Assembly: GCA_020740775.1 (NCBI GenBank)
Contig: JAHEWK010000012.1
Coordinates: forward strand, 682,001 to 746,000
DNA: 64,000 bases
Origin: Ilyonectria destructans
Taxonomy: Eukaryota; Ascomycota; Sordariomycetes; Hypocreales; Nectriaceae
Reading direction: 5' to 3'
The notes under the pieces were generated by a model. It ran no database searches and had not been told where the DNA came from. It saw only the letters and a program-made list of their open reading frames with translations. This document shows, in pieces, positions 26,563 to 37,333 of the stretch; position 1 is the stretch's first letter, and every line of letters starts with the position of its first letter. Made by a program: the position numbers and the translations under genes.

Positions 26563-27547
26563 ATGTCCCAGGAACTCCCCGTCCGAGCAAAGACCTCCAC
26601 CATGCCTTACGTCTCCGCAGCTCGCTATGGCAAGGACAATGTCCGCGTTTACAAAGTCCACCGCGACACCGAAGCCGGTGTCCAGACCGTCACTGAGATG
26701 ACCGTCTGCTGTCTCCTCGAGGGCGAGATTGACACCTCCTACACCGAGGCCGACAACAGCGTTGTCGTTGCCACCGACTCCATCAAGAACACCATCTACA
26801 TCACTGCCAAGGAGAACCCCGTTACTCCCCCTGAGCTCTTCGCCTCTATCCTCGGCAACCACTTCATTCAGAAGTATGCCCACATCCACGTCGCCAACGT
26901 CAAGGTCGTCACTCATCGCTGGTCCCGCATCGAGATTGATGGCAAGCCCCACCCTCACAGCTTCATTAAGGACAGCGACGAGGTTCGCAACGTCGAGGTT
27001 CGCGTCAGCCGCAAGGATGGCATTGCCGTCAAGAGTGCCATTGTTGGCCTGACCGTTCTCAAGAGCACTGGATCTGCCTTCCACGGCTTTGTGCGGGACG
27101 AGTACACCACTCTTGGCGAGACCTGGGATCGCATCCTCTCGACCGATGTGGACGCCTCTTGGAAGTGGAAGACATTTGAGAACCTTGAGGCTGTCCAGGC
27201 GGTTGTGCCTAAGTTTGACGAGGCCTGGAAGTCTGCCCGTGAAATTACTCTCAAGCTCTTCGCCGAAGATGAGAGTGCCAGCGTCCAGAACACCATGTAC
27301 AAGATGTGCGAGGAGATTCTCGCTGCTGTCCCTGAAGTTGAGACCGTCATCTACGAGCTGCCCAACAAGCACTACTTTGAGATTGGTAAGTCACAATCCC
27401 CGCATCTCAACCTCAACACAAATACTGACATTTATCTTAGACCTGAGCTGGCATAAGGGCCTCAAGAACACCGGCAAGGACGCCGAAGTTTATGCTCCTC
27501 AATCTGGCCCCAACGGTCTGATCAAGTGCGAGGTCTCCCGCTCGTAG
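26563..27547 (+). CDS. Urate oxidase (uricase)
   Basis: Predicted 309 aa in two exons: 26563-27385 and 27441-27547. It oxidises urate to 5-hydroxyisourate with release of H2O2, the first step of urate use as nitrogen source. Resemblance to Aspergillus uricase is high throughout: AARYGKDNVRVYKVHRD with the catalytic Lys, VVATDSIKNTIYITAK with the catalytic Thr, and SWHKGL with the active-site His. Other family segments are DEYTTL.ETWDRILSTDVDA and PNKHYFEIDLSWHKGL. A second in-frame ATG at 26602 lies in a better context (CCACCATGCC) and gives 296 aa, closer to the known size of about 302, so it may be the true start. The C-terminus is KCEVSRS; no SKL-type peroxisomal signal is seen, which is unusual for this peroxisomal enzyme. 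The promoter has a GATA array. Confidence 0.96.
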
Positions 27548-28000
27548 ACGGATTAGCATCGGGGTTGTATCATCAATTCGAGTACATACATTAAAGCGTT
27601 GGAATTTGGGACAGTTGCAATGTAGCGGATGATCCGATGTAATGAGCTATGACGGAACAATATAACTTAAATACACTTATACATAAGCCTTGAATCAGCC
27701 GTCTGTGATAATTGCTTCTCCCAGGAGCTGTATAAAATTATGAGCCCCAATTGCTCTGAGAATTCAATACTTGCTGGTTTTGAGACCCCACCCCTCTGCA
27801 TCATTTCGACGTTCTTGTCCGACGTAGCAGGTTCCTATCACGCCACAGCCTGTGCTCCGATGTTGTGAAAAATGTTGTTGCCATTTGCTTGATTTCCAGG
27901 TCATGAGAGATGCCCACAATATGGTACAGATAGTACACGACTTCTCCAGTCCGTTACGCTATTCTACAACGCCGCCGTTGGCCTTCCGGCAATTATTCCC
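27548..28000. other. Convergent 3' intergenic region
   Basis: This lies between the 3' ends of uricase (+) and the ribosomal protein gene (-). It is AT-richer than its surroundings, with AATATAA at about 27659-27665 and TATAAAA at about 27731-27737. These could serve as polyadenylation signals. No gene is seen. Confidence 0.6.
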
Positions 28001-28598
28001 TTATAACCTCTTGGTGTCGGTGGCACGTAGTCTCTCCACCGCCTGTTCCCAGCCGTCCTTGCCCACCACCTTGCCACCAAACCGTATCAGGTTGTCCTTG
28101 TACGGGTGTGCCTCACCCTCAAAAGCCTTGAGGCGTGCCAATCGCTTGTCTCGGAGTCGGTTCTTGGGCAGCATGCCACTGACGGCTTTGCGCAGCACCT
28201 CGGAACCACCGTGCTTCTCCATCAAGACGTCCATAGTCACCGTCTTGAGGCTACCAGGGCGGGTCGTGTGTCGGTAATAAGGTTTCTGCCACTTCTTGCG
28301 GCCGGTCGTGTGCAGCGCAGCGCAGTTGGTCACCACCACGTAGTCGCCGCAGTCGGTTGAGGGATCGAAGATGGGTTTGTGCTTGCCCATCAGGAGAACG
28401 GCGATGCGTGACGCTAGGCGGCCGAGTGAAGGGGGAGTCACGCCGGGTTGGGTCGAGAGAGTCTGGTGGGGGGTGGAGGCGGAAACGGAGTGCCATACTC
28501 GGGAGTAGGCGAGCTTGGTCTATAGAATTGGTTAGCATATGGGTCGAGGTGAAGCATTTGGACATGGTATGACCTACCAGACCCAGGGTTTGAGACAT
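28001..28598 (-). CDS. MRPL23: Mitochondrial large-subunit ribosomal protein uL13m
   Basis: Predicted 179 aa in two exons: 28598-28578 and 28519-28001. It is the mitochondrial counterpart of bacterial L13, part of the 54S subunit. The body shows the family signatures GRLASRIAVLLMGKHKP, the DCGDYVVVTN segment, KKWQKPYYRHT and the SGMLPKNRLRDKRL motif. The first exon codes only seven residues (MSQTLGL); the intron has donor GTAGGT and a GCTAAC branch. The N-terminus is not strongly presequence-like, as in some mitoribosomal proteins. The symbol is the yeast name. The gene shares a 321-bp divergent promoter with the copper chaperone gene. Confidence 0.95.
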
Positions 28599-28919
28599 CT
28601 TGACGACTGCTAGAAGGGTCAATCCCTCAAGAAAATCACCGCCAATGGGTTTAAGTCAGTGGTGGGGCCCAGGTGCTGGTGTTGTACCGTCGTTGAGGCT
28701 ACGCCGGATCGTCTCGCAAGATCGCGAATCTGCCAATGCTCTACGAAAGTTTGATGCCAGGTTTAATTGCTGACTCAGGGCTGGCTATGGTCACGTGCGC
28801 CAGTCGTTTCCGAAGTCGGTGGTGGCCCACTCGGCGGGGAGTTGCATTACTACAAGTCCCGGCGGCATCGTCGGCCGTGGATTTCAAAGCAGAACAAGCA
28901 AACACACGATCTCCTCAAA
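28599..28919. promoter_or_regulatory. Divergent promoter between uL13m and the SOD1 copper chaperone
   Basis: These 321 bp separate two start codons on opposite strands, so the promoters of both genes must lie here. No clear TATA element is seen. CAAAG and GGCCCA-like elements occur but are not diagnostic. Confidence 0.6.
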
Positions 28920-30158
28920 ATGGCCCCAAAGATCACTCCGCCCCGTGCTCTGGCAGCGGCATCTCTCTGCCTGATTGCAGGCTACTCGGCCTACCGCTAC
29001 GGATCTTCACGCCGCAACAATTCCAAGGACACCCCGCCCGGTTAGTGCCGCACGGCTTCTCTTACACCAGATTCAACGGTCTAACCAGTACCAGCAGCCT
29101 CTGGCAAGAAGACAGTCGACAACTCGTTTGAGGTGCGCCCACGTCTCACAGCGGATGACTCAACGCTTTGAGAAGGGGACGAGGAGAGCAAAGTGTTCGT
29201 GAAAACCAGGGATACTAATGAAACGCTGTGAAAACAGACCCTTTTTGCCGTACCGTTGTCATGTGACGGCTGCATCAAGGCGGTTTCAGATTCGGTCTAC
29301 AAGATTGGCGGCATCAACAAGGTTGAAGGCAACCTTGAGGATCAATTGATATCTGTCGAAGGCACAGGCAAGTGTCGACTCGGTGTGCGACAAGATGAGG
29401 TTGGAGGAGGGCTAATCATGCAATCTTATTTCAGCGGCACCTTCAGCCATTGTGGAAGCCATTCAATCTACCGGGAGGGACGCCATCTTGCGAGGATCAG
29501 GCGTCTCAGACAGTACGTGCAAGAGGGCGTTTCTTTTGATTGTGTCAAAACGTTTGGGGCTGCTACTCAATGCCCGTCTCCCCGAGAATTGAGTTGGTCA
29601 CTGCCAAACTTTCGTTGGGCTAACACATGATACTTGATAGGCGCTGCCGTAAGCATCCTTGAGAGTTTTGCAGACATCGAGAAGGAAAACAAGGATGAGG
29701 AGCCAAACCGTGAAGTGAGGGGGCTGGCAAGGATGGTTCAGGTTGGCTCTGGACGCACGCTCGTGGACCTGACCATTCGGGGAGTTGCTCCAGGAACATA
29801 CCGCGCCTCGATTCGTGAGTACGGCGACTTGAAGGGGGGCGCACGATCTACGGGACCCGTCTGGGCAGGAGGCGAGAAGGAAACCCGCGGTGCCCTGGGT
29901 GTGGTTGAGGTGGGTAAGGACGGACGAGGCGCTGCGTTTGTCAACCATCCTTTCCAAATCTGGGAAGTCATTGGACATGCCATGGTCCTGACACGACAGG
30001 AGGAGGGCACCGAGCCGCTGGCGAACGACGCAGACACCGTCGTGGGTGTCATCGCGCGCAGTGCTGGTATGTGGGACAATGACAAGACGGTGTGCTCATG
30101 CACAGGTAAGACGCTCTGGGATGAGCGTCGGGATGAGGTCAAGAAGGGGATGCTGTGA
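28920..30158 (+). CDS. CCS1: Copper chaperone for superoxide dismutase (CCS) with N-terminal membrane-segment extension
   Basis: Predicted 294 aa in five exons: 28920-29040, 29095-29132, 29238-29367, 29435-29512, 29641-30158. CCS loads copper into Cu/Zn superoxide dismutase and forms its disulfide, in cytosol and mitochondrial intermembrane space. Domain 1 is heavy-metal-associated with CDGC (about residues 62-65) in FAVPLSCDGCIKAVSDSV. Domain 2 is SOD-like (VDLTIRGVAPGTYRASIREY, HPFQIWEVIGHAMVL). Domain 3 has the CSC copper site (about 274-276) near the C-terminus. Oddly, residues 1-53 precede domain 1, with a hydrophobic stretch (ALAAASLCLIAGYSAYRYG) followed by basic residues. No in-frame ATG lies closer to domain 1, so this extension seems required. 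Intron 3 uses a consensus GC donor (ACAG/GCAAGT). The acceptor of exon 2 could also be at 29089 or 29098 without changing frame. Confidence 0.93.
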
Positions 30159-33070
30159 TGGAAGGCATACCCCCAGCTGTAGCCGCCGACCTCGTTCGAT
30201 TTCGTCCCCTCTCAAACTTGGATATAGCGAGGATACCAGGGGAAGGATAGCACTCAGTGGAATTAAGGTTATTGAGGTCCTGGCATGATCGATTCATGGC
30301 ATCAATCCTTCGTTTTCCAGTCTCTTCATCCCCGCGGGCGCTTCGACTGGACGTGAAACCGGGAGCATAGCCCGAAACAATGGCAGGCGAAGCATTTGGG
30401 CTTCTATCGCAGGGCTTACGAGTTGATGTGGTGCGATATCTCAGTCCCAAGGTCAGATCGCTACATGGGTCAGGGCGATAATCGTTCGACACACGGCCGG
30501 GCGATGGGCAGTTGTTCTGCCACTCTCGCCCTTGGCGTGGTGCCGATGGGTGGGAGAACAAACCCATGTTCTATAGAATGCGATTCGAATTCAGGGCAGA
30601 GTTCCCGGATGGTAAATCCCTGGCCACGTAAGAAGAAGCGAAGGGGAACGACGTCGTCCCCAGACTGAATCGACGGCGATGGTGCGATCCTCGGCGTCCA
30701 GTGCCGGACGAACGGTGGATCTCGTTGCGCTACGGATGTGCGGCCCATCATCTGCCGGACGAGCACGAAACGGACAGGTCTATGCGTAGAACGACAGATT
30801 GGAACAGCAAGATGCTACAGTGCTAGAGACAGTAGCTTACGTACTATGGGGATTGCTACATCTAGAAAACAAAGGGCTTTGACGTAGGCGGTGGAGTCGC
30901 AGCGTCGCACAGAAAGTGGACGATCAAGGCAGACCGAGTGCGAAGGCGCAATTGATTGGGGAAGCGGGCAGAACTCCGCACTTTGAAGACCGGAAGAGCC
31001 CGGATGGTGGTGGCAGGATGAGACGGGGGCAGGGCCAGGAGGTGGATTGGTTTTGGATAAGTTAGAGATCAGCTCGTGGAGAAGGGACGGGATGAATGTA
31101 TCTTGTTGCGAGATGCCAGGAGTTTAGGACCTGCAATGGGTAGCACGGCGGCATGACTCTCTTGGGAAGTCACTGGCTTGTGTTGCAGAGCGAGAGGTCT
31201 TCGGGCCAACATGGAAAATCTTGCATGTGAAGTGGCACGGCAATTCGGACTTGGTTGTAGCATCAACAGGGAGTCTAAGGTGAGGCGTCACATCGAGTTT
31301 ACGAATTAAAGCTGACAACTCGATTAAAGCTACCCAAACTTACACAAACTTACAAACTCTCTTCAAGCCGACTCGACAGAAAGGGCTTTGTGCGTTTTGA
31401 TCTTCCACTTTTGTTTTCACGGCTCATTTCCACATCTCATCTTGAGTTTCCAACGTAACACACTCGCGATGTGAGTTTTGCTGTCGCATTGACAACCCCT
31501 GGCCCCTAGATCTCGGCCCGGTCACACCCTGTCTGGCAAAACGTGTCAGTCACGCTCGCCCAGGCCTCCGACGATCAGGGGTCCCTTTCACAGGCCTTGG
31601 CACGACCGGAGGGGCCGCGAGGAAAGCTGGTCGAAGGCCCGAATTTGGTCGCCTGGAAACATGGCCTGGCTGAGCATCTGGTCGAAGTCCTTACTTCGTG
31701 CGTGTAGCCTGCGGCCCGGATGGTGACCGTGGTGTGGCTGGTGCACAGTAGATCGACGCGTGTTGAGTGGACGCATTAGTGCATGGACTGGGCAGCAGCC
31801 GCCGTAAAGGATAGGCTAGGAGGCGCTGGAGCTGAGGCAGATGGTGATGGGCCTGTGATGCCATGGGCGAGGGACCAAGGGTTTCCACATCATGGGATCC
31901 AACAGCGAGTTTCTGTTTCTCTCGCTGTCGTCCTGTCATCCCATGTCGCCCATCTGCCGTCGCGGCAACCGCAGCGAGATGAAGTTGCCGGCTTTTCCCT
32001 CTAGTCCCGGCCGCCACTGCTCGGCACCGAGAGCCAAGAAGAGAGCCGAGAAGGCGTGGATTCTATTTCGAGGTTCAAATTTGGCATTATTGGTGATGAA
32101 CGGTATAACTAAGGCATGTCCAGGGGGCTACCGGACGTGAAGAACTCCACCAGGGTTCGACACGCATACATCATCACCGCGCATGTCTAGTCCCGCTGCC
32201 ACCGCTGGTGTTGGTCCACCGCCGTCACCTGTTGGTAGAGACGAGCTGAGCCCAGGTGTACTACCAGTCAAGGATGTACATGGCTACCCGTGCCCTTGGG
32301 TCGGAGCCCTTGGAGGTTCCGGTTTTGGATGTCGATGGAAGCAAGAGACGATGCGCGTGTCCCGCCTGTTGGGCCATGCAGAGGCAGTCCGTTCATCACC
32401 CAATCTGCTCACGGGGAGCTCCAGTACGGCGCTTACACAGTCGATGGACCAACCCAACAGCAGATCGGACACACGTCATTCGACGCCAACGGCTGGGCAT
32501 CGCTGGCTGCAGGGCTAGCAGGACTCTCGTCCATGAGGGTTGCCAGTTGCCAGGGTAGGCCAATGAGCCGGAACCTAGGGAATCGGAGGCGTTGAGCGGG
32601 AGTGCATTTCGCATTGCCATCTCCCCTAGCCTGCACGCATCGGTGCTACAGCGTTCCAGCAGCCAGATTTTGGCTGAAGGGCGCTCCACCAGCCAGAAAG
32701 CCACCGCTAGTTCCCCAAGATAGGCGCCGTGAGCAGCGGGGGTGCCACTCCAGGATGCCGGGATGCTCCTGGAACGGCCCAATCAACCCCCCTGCGGCAG
32801 GGCTTAGGGACCTGCAACACTCGGTGCCCCAGGACGTGGTGGGAGACGTCCTAGTGGGTGCGCCGCTGATCCTGGCACCGATGTGGATGTGGCGCCGATG
32901 GGCGACGTGGGAGATGCGGGCGATGCACACTGAACGACGAGTCGGCCTCCCACCGTTCGATTTTGGGAAGCATCTGACGAGGCTCAGAGTGGAGGTGGTT
33001 CGATGAACTATAGACGAGGAGGGGGAGGACGGATTTAGAAGGGTAAACCAGATGCCCGAGCGAGGCCAAT

Positions 33071-33090
33071 ATCACATCACATCACATCAC
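33071..33090. repeat. ATCAC pentanucleotide microsatellite
   Basis: Four exact ATCAC units stand in tandem. Confidence 0.9.
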
Positions 33091-34615
33091 CGGGGACGGC
33101 TCTCAGATAGACGAGTCAGAGAGCATTGACGTGTGGAGGGCATCTCGGGCATGCTGGACTACCCGGTGCACTGGAAACGTCTGCGTATGCGTCTGATCAA
33201 TTTCTCAGCTTTTTCCTTCTTTTGCTTCAAGGCTGGTGGCTCCTGTCCTCCATCAAACGTACCTGGTGCAGCCGGACAACGAGCCACATCCCTGTCCAAA
33301 CCCGCCCAGACATGCCCACACATCGGGCTGCGGTCGATCAGGACGAACGCTTTGCATGTCAAACCCTCCGCAAACCCAACGCAGCAACACACACTAGATA
33401 CAGGAGCCGGTAGCCAACAGAGACATTCTGGAGGCCGAAAAGGGCAACCCCTGCTGCACATCCCCCTGACCCGCCAGCGCGGCCATGCCTCACCATGTCT
33501 CCAATGCTTCCTCTGCAGTCGTTGCCCTCCCCCTTGTGTGATCCAGGTGTGACAGCCCAGCCTTAGCGGCCGCGGGTTCGCTGGACGGTTTAGCGCCCTG
33601 GGGACAGACCCAGCATACGATGCGGTGATTGATATACCTCCGCCCCCCAGCCCAGAGCTGTGGGATTGGGCGCTGTCAACCATCTCTCACTCTCTAGGCG
33701 CTGAGCTTCGTTGCCTCGTCCACTCACTCCCTCGCGCGCCGAATCGCACCGCCCGTCCCGCTGCACAAAGGCTCGTCCCGTCACCAGACCATCGGTCCTT
33801 GGCCACACTTGCGTACAGTCTAATTGCCTCTTCCTTTGCTCGACTCGCGTGGCTGCTTCTTGGGTTCTTGGCTAGGGAGCCCTGCTTGCTGGCTTGGCCC
33901 GACTCGGACGTGCATCGCAGCGCTGTTGAAGGGGAAAAAAACGTCCGATTGCACTTACACCGATCCTTCACCCTCGACGGGCTCTTTGGATATAATACTC
34001 ACATGGGCCGGCCCGTGTATTTCGCTCGTTATCAGTTTTTGGTCTCTCGTTTCGCAGGCACGGATCGAAAAGACATCTTGCAGTATCTGCTCTCCTTTTG
34101 GGCAACTTTTATTCATCTCTTTCCAGAGACGACTTACACTTCCATCATCTCTCGCAACCATCAACGTCTCGCCAGCAACTCTGCATATCAGAGACGTCAG
34201 AAAAACCAAAGACGCGCCAACCGCCGATCAAAATCGTCTTGCCTAGCTTTTAGCAATCGCAAGACAAGTCAACTCCGATCTCCTCCATCCATCGTCCCAT
34301 CAAGCCCGGAGCTTTCCTCGCGGGCCCAAGCTTTCTTGGCCGCCTTTGCTGCATTAAGGAGCAGCGCCACTGACCGGTCGCCGCCAAGTCTCAACAGCGA
34401 CCAATTGCTCGCCCAAGGCGGGGAAAACAGGCCCAAAAGCCCCTACCGTCTCGCTCCGCCGCACCGCTCCGCACGGCCAGCACCGCAATTGCCCTGCTAC
34501 CTGCCACCTGCCACCTGCCCCCTGGTACCCGGCCCCCGTCTTACGGTCACGGCCGTACCTGCCCGCCATCTCAAATAATAAGTCGGTGCAGCCCTCCCAA
34601 CTCGACTCGCTCCTG

Positions 34616-34639
34616 CTGCTACTGCTACTGCTACTGCTA
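34616..34639. repeat. CTGCTA hexanucleotide microsatellite
   Basis: Four exact CTGCTA units lie about 250 nt before the noxR start codon, probably in its promoter or leader. Confidence 0.9.
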
Positions 34640-34888
34640 AGCGCCGAAGCTACTTCCCACACCAACTAAGACCACCCCACTTGACTCCCGCTACTCACTC
34701 CCGCTCCCAATCCCACTCCGTCCCTCCGTCTCTCCCATTGTTTCGCTCTTCACCTCTTCTTCGCCCGCTTTCCGCCACACCCACAAACCTCTTCTCTTTC
34801 CGTCTATCTTCTCCAGTCCGACAGACACTCTACTTGCGATTCATACTTTTACCTTTGCTGTGGCTGCCACTGCCCTGCAGCGACAATC

Positions 34889-36710
34889 ATGTCGTTGAAA
34901 CAGGTATGTTCGGCCCTGAGCCCGCCTAACTCGTTGCCCATCAACAGTCCACTGACTCGTCCTCGCACAGGAAATCGAGACCTGGGTTGCTGCCCTGGGT
35001 CGTTACGACAACAATGAGTTTGAAGACTCCATCGTCGAGTTCGAGAAGATCCAAGACACCAGCAAAATTCTCTTCAACATGGGCGTAATCCACGCGACAC
35101 TCGGCGAGCATGAGAAGGCTGTAAGTCAATGCATTCCCTCTCCCCACCATGATGCGCTGTACTGCATCACGGCCACCATCCCACCCACTTCGCATGCTAA
35201 CAATCACCGCGCAACAGGTCGAAGCCTACCAGCGAGCCATCCGGCTAGACCAGTATCTCGCCGTCGCCTACTTCCAGCAGGGCGTCTCCAACTTCCTCCT
35301 CGGCGACTTTGAGGAGGCCCTCGCCAACTTCAACGATACCCTTCTGTACCTGCGCGGCAACGCCATGATCGACTACGCTCAATTGGGCCTTCTTTTCAAG
35401 CTCTACTCCTGCGAGGTCCTCTTCAACCGTGGCCTGTGCTATATCTACCTACAGCAGAAGGATGCCGGTATGCAGGACTTGACATACGCCGTCAAGGAGA
35501 AGGTGGTGGAGGATCACAACGTTATTGACGAGGCCATCCGTGAAGAAGCGGAGGGCTACACCGTTTTCTCCATCCCCGTCGGCGTCGTCTACAGACCCAA
35601 CGAGGCCAAGGTCCGCAACCTCAAGACCAAAGATTACCTCGGCAAGGCAAGACTTGTCGCGGCTTCGGATCGCGCCAATGCATTCACCGGGTTCGCCGGC
35701 ACGGAGATCAAGAACGTAAGAACATCTCTCTTTGCACTTTGAAAACCTCATTTAGCTAACAGCCATACCAGGCCGGAAAGTCGGAAGTTAAGGACGACCG
35801 GCCCGCAGACAACATCTCCTTCGCTGCCACCAACCTCGTCAAACCTGGCATCCAATCTCGCAGACAACAGTCAGAACCGCCAAACAGCCGCAATGTCTTT
35901 CCCCCAACTCCTCCACCGGAGAACGAACGTCCTTCGCGAGGCGCTTCTGTTCGCAACGGTCCAAAGCCCCAACTGGCTAAGCTCAACATCCAACAGGCTG
36001 AGCCGAACCGTCGCTACGAGAAGGCTGGTTCGCCCCCAGATGCTCGTCAAAGACCACCAAGATCTGCGTCTGCCAACCCTAGGAGCGCAGGTCCGCGAGA
36101 GCCTCCTCCTCTACAGCGGAGGCCGAAGCAGATTCCGGAAGAGGAGGGCTCGTACGCCGGCGAGGTTTATGACATGTACGGCGGTGCTGGATCCAGGGGA
36201 TCGGGAGGCAGCCGACAACAGGCTCGCCCATCGCAACCCCGTTACGTCAACGAGGATGACGGCTCTGAGTACGACGACGGATCCTTCGATGAAGGTGACT
36301 TCGAAATGCTGGGCAACAACCGCCGCGGCCCTGCTTCTGTGGCCGGATCTTCACGCAGTGCCCCCCGCCGTGTCGACATCACCAAGATCCGTGTCAAGGT
36401 CCACGCTGATGATGTGAGATACATCATGGTCCGGCCTGATGTTGAATTCTCTGTCTTGGTTGAAAAGGTTCGGGAAAAGTTTGGCCTTCGCCGCCGCTTC
36501 AAGGTCAAGGTCAAGGACGAGGACATGCCCAACGGTGATATGATCACCATGGGTGACCAAGATGACCTGGATATGGCAATCGACACCGCCAAGGAGGAGG
36601 CCCGGAAAATGAGGCAAGAGACTGCAAAGATGGAGGTTTGTACACCCTTCCCTCTCATGTGCCAATAAATAACTAACAATGCATTCTAGATTTGGATCGT
36701 GGAAGTTTAG
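34889..36710 (+). CDS. noxR: NADPH oxidase regulator NoxR (p67phox-like, TPR and PB1 domains)
   Basis: Predicted 515 aa in five exons: 34889-34903, 34971-35120, 35218-35715, 35772-36635, 36690-36710. NoxR, with Rac and scaffold proteins, activates fungal NADPH oxidases NoxA/NoxB at the membrane and so governs superoxide signals in polar growth, fruiting and infection structures. The N-terminal half is tetratricopeptide repeats (about 1-165), including DQYLAVAYFQQGVSNFLLGD. Next is the activation-domain motif DYLGKARLVAAS (about 198-215), which closely resembles the Nox-activating segment of human p67phox. A disordered Pro/Arg/Ser linker follows, and a PB1 domain lies at about 420-500 (KIRVKVHADDVRYIMVRPD, then GDQDDLDMAID). 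First and last exons are tiny (5 codons; 6 codons plus stop). All junctions are phase 0, an unusual uniformity. Confidence 0.95.
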
Positions 36711-37333
36711 ACATTATACCCCTTACTGCTTTTGAATTTTTCTTCATCTACCCTACCGTCTCACGACATAATGGTCTGTCTTTATAGTGGCTTGTCCTTG
36801 ATGGACAGCCCTCTTCTTGACACGGCTGCACAGCAGCCCTTTTATTTCCTTGTATTTCCATTCATCTTTCTTCATCCTGTATCTTTGCCCCTCCGAGGCA
36901 CGTTATGAATGGCATAGCCAACCCAACATTTATTAGAGGAGGGCGGCAGGAGTCTGGATGTCATCGTGGTCATAATATTTGCTTTGTGGTGGAAGGGAGG
37001 CCTAGCACTGTATCATGCAGGCCGAGAGTTGGAGCGACATAGCTCAATGATACCTTGGGAAGATCTGGGGTTTGAATATATCGATCATGACACGATTTAT
37101 GATTTGTTTGATTTGGCAATGTGGCGTTGGACCAGCCCGGGCAGATCTGATTAGATTGGTGAAGTGAAGATGAAAAGTGTTATTTTGCATTTAATTAGTC
37201 TGGGTGCATTGGATAATATATGGTTTTACAAGCTATGGTACAAATCTACATGGTATCTATGGCACCTGAATATCCAAGTCCTCCATTCTCGCCACTGGCT
37301 TCCTCATGTACATGCAACTTCGTTTCATATATG
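36711..37333. other. Convergent 3' intergenic region between noxR and GluRS
   Basis: Both flanking genes end here. The sequence is T-rich and AT-richer than the genes around it, typical of 3' untranslated regions. No coding signal is seen. Confidence 0.6.

Larger units (their letters stand above)
30159..34888. other. Gene-poor 4.7-kb intergenic region
   Basis: No gene can be supported. Open frames are short or low-complexity. The longest, 317 codons at 33625-34578, is Ser/Arg/Pro/Leu-rich without a domain and runs into CT-rich sequence, so it looks like noxR promoter or leader. A seven-base CTGCYAC repeat lies at about 34494-34521. From 34680 to 34888 the sequence is CT-rich, as expected for the noxR leader. 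Confidence 0.6.

Noticed and set aside
26536..27372. 278-codon minus-strand frame across uricase
   Set aside because: Antisense shadow of a highly conserved gene; Val/Leu/Asp-rich composition typical of such shadows.
33625..34578. 317-codon plus-strand frame upstream of noxR
   Set aside because: Low-complexity Ser/Arg/Pro sequence merging into CT-rich leader; no domain, no splice-supported extension.
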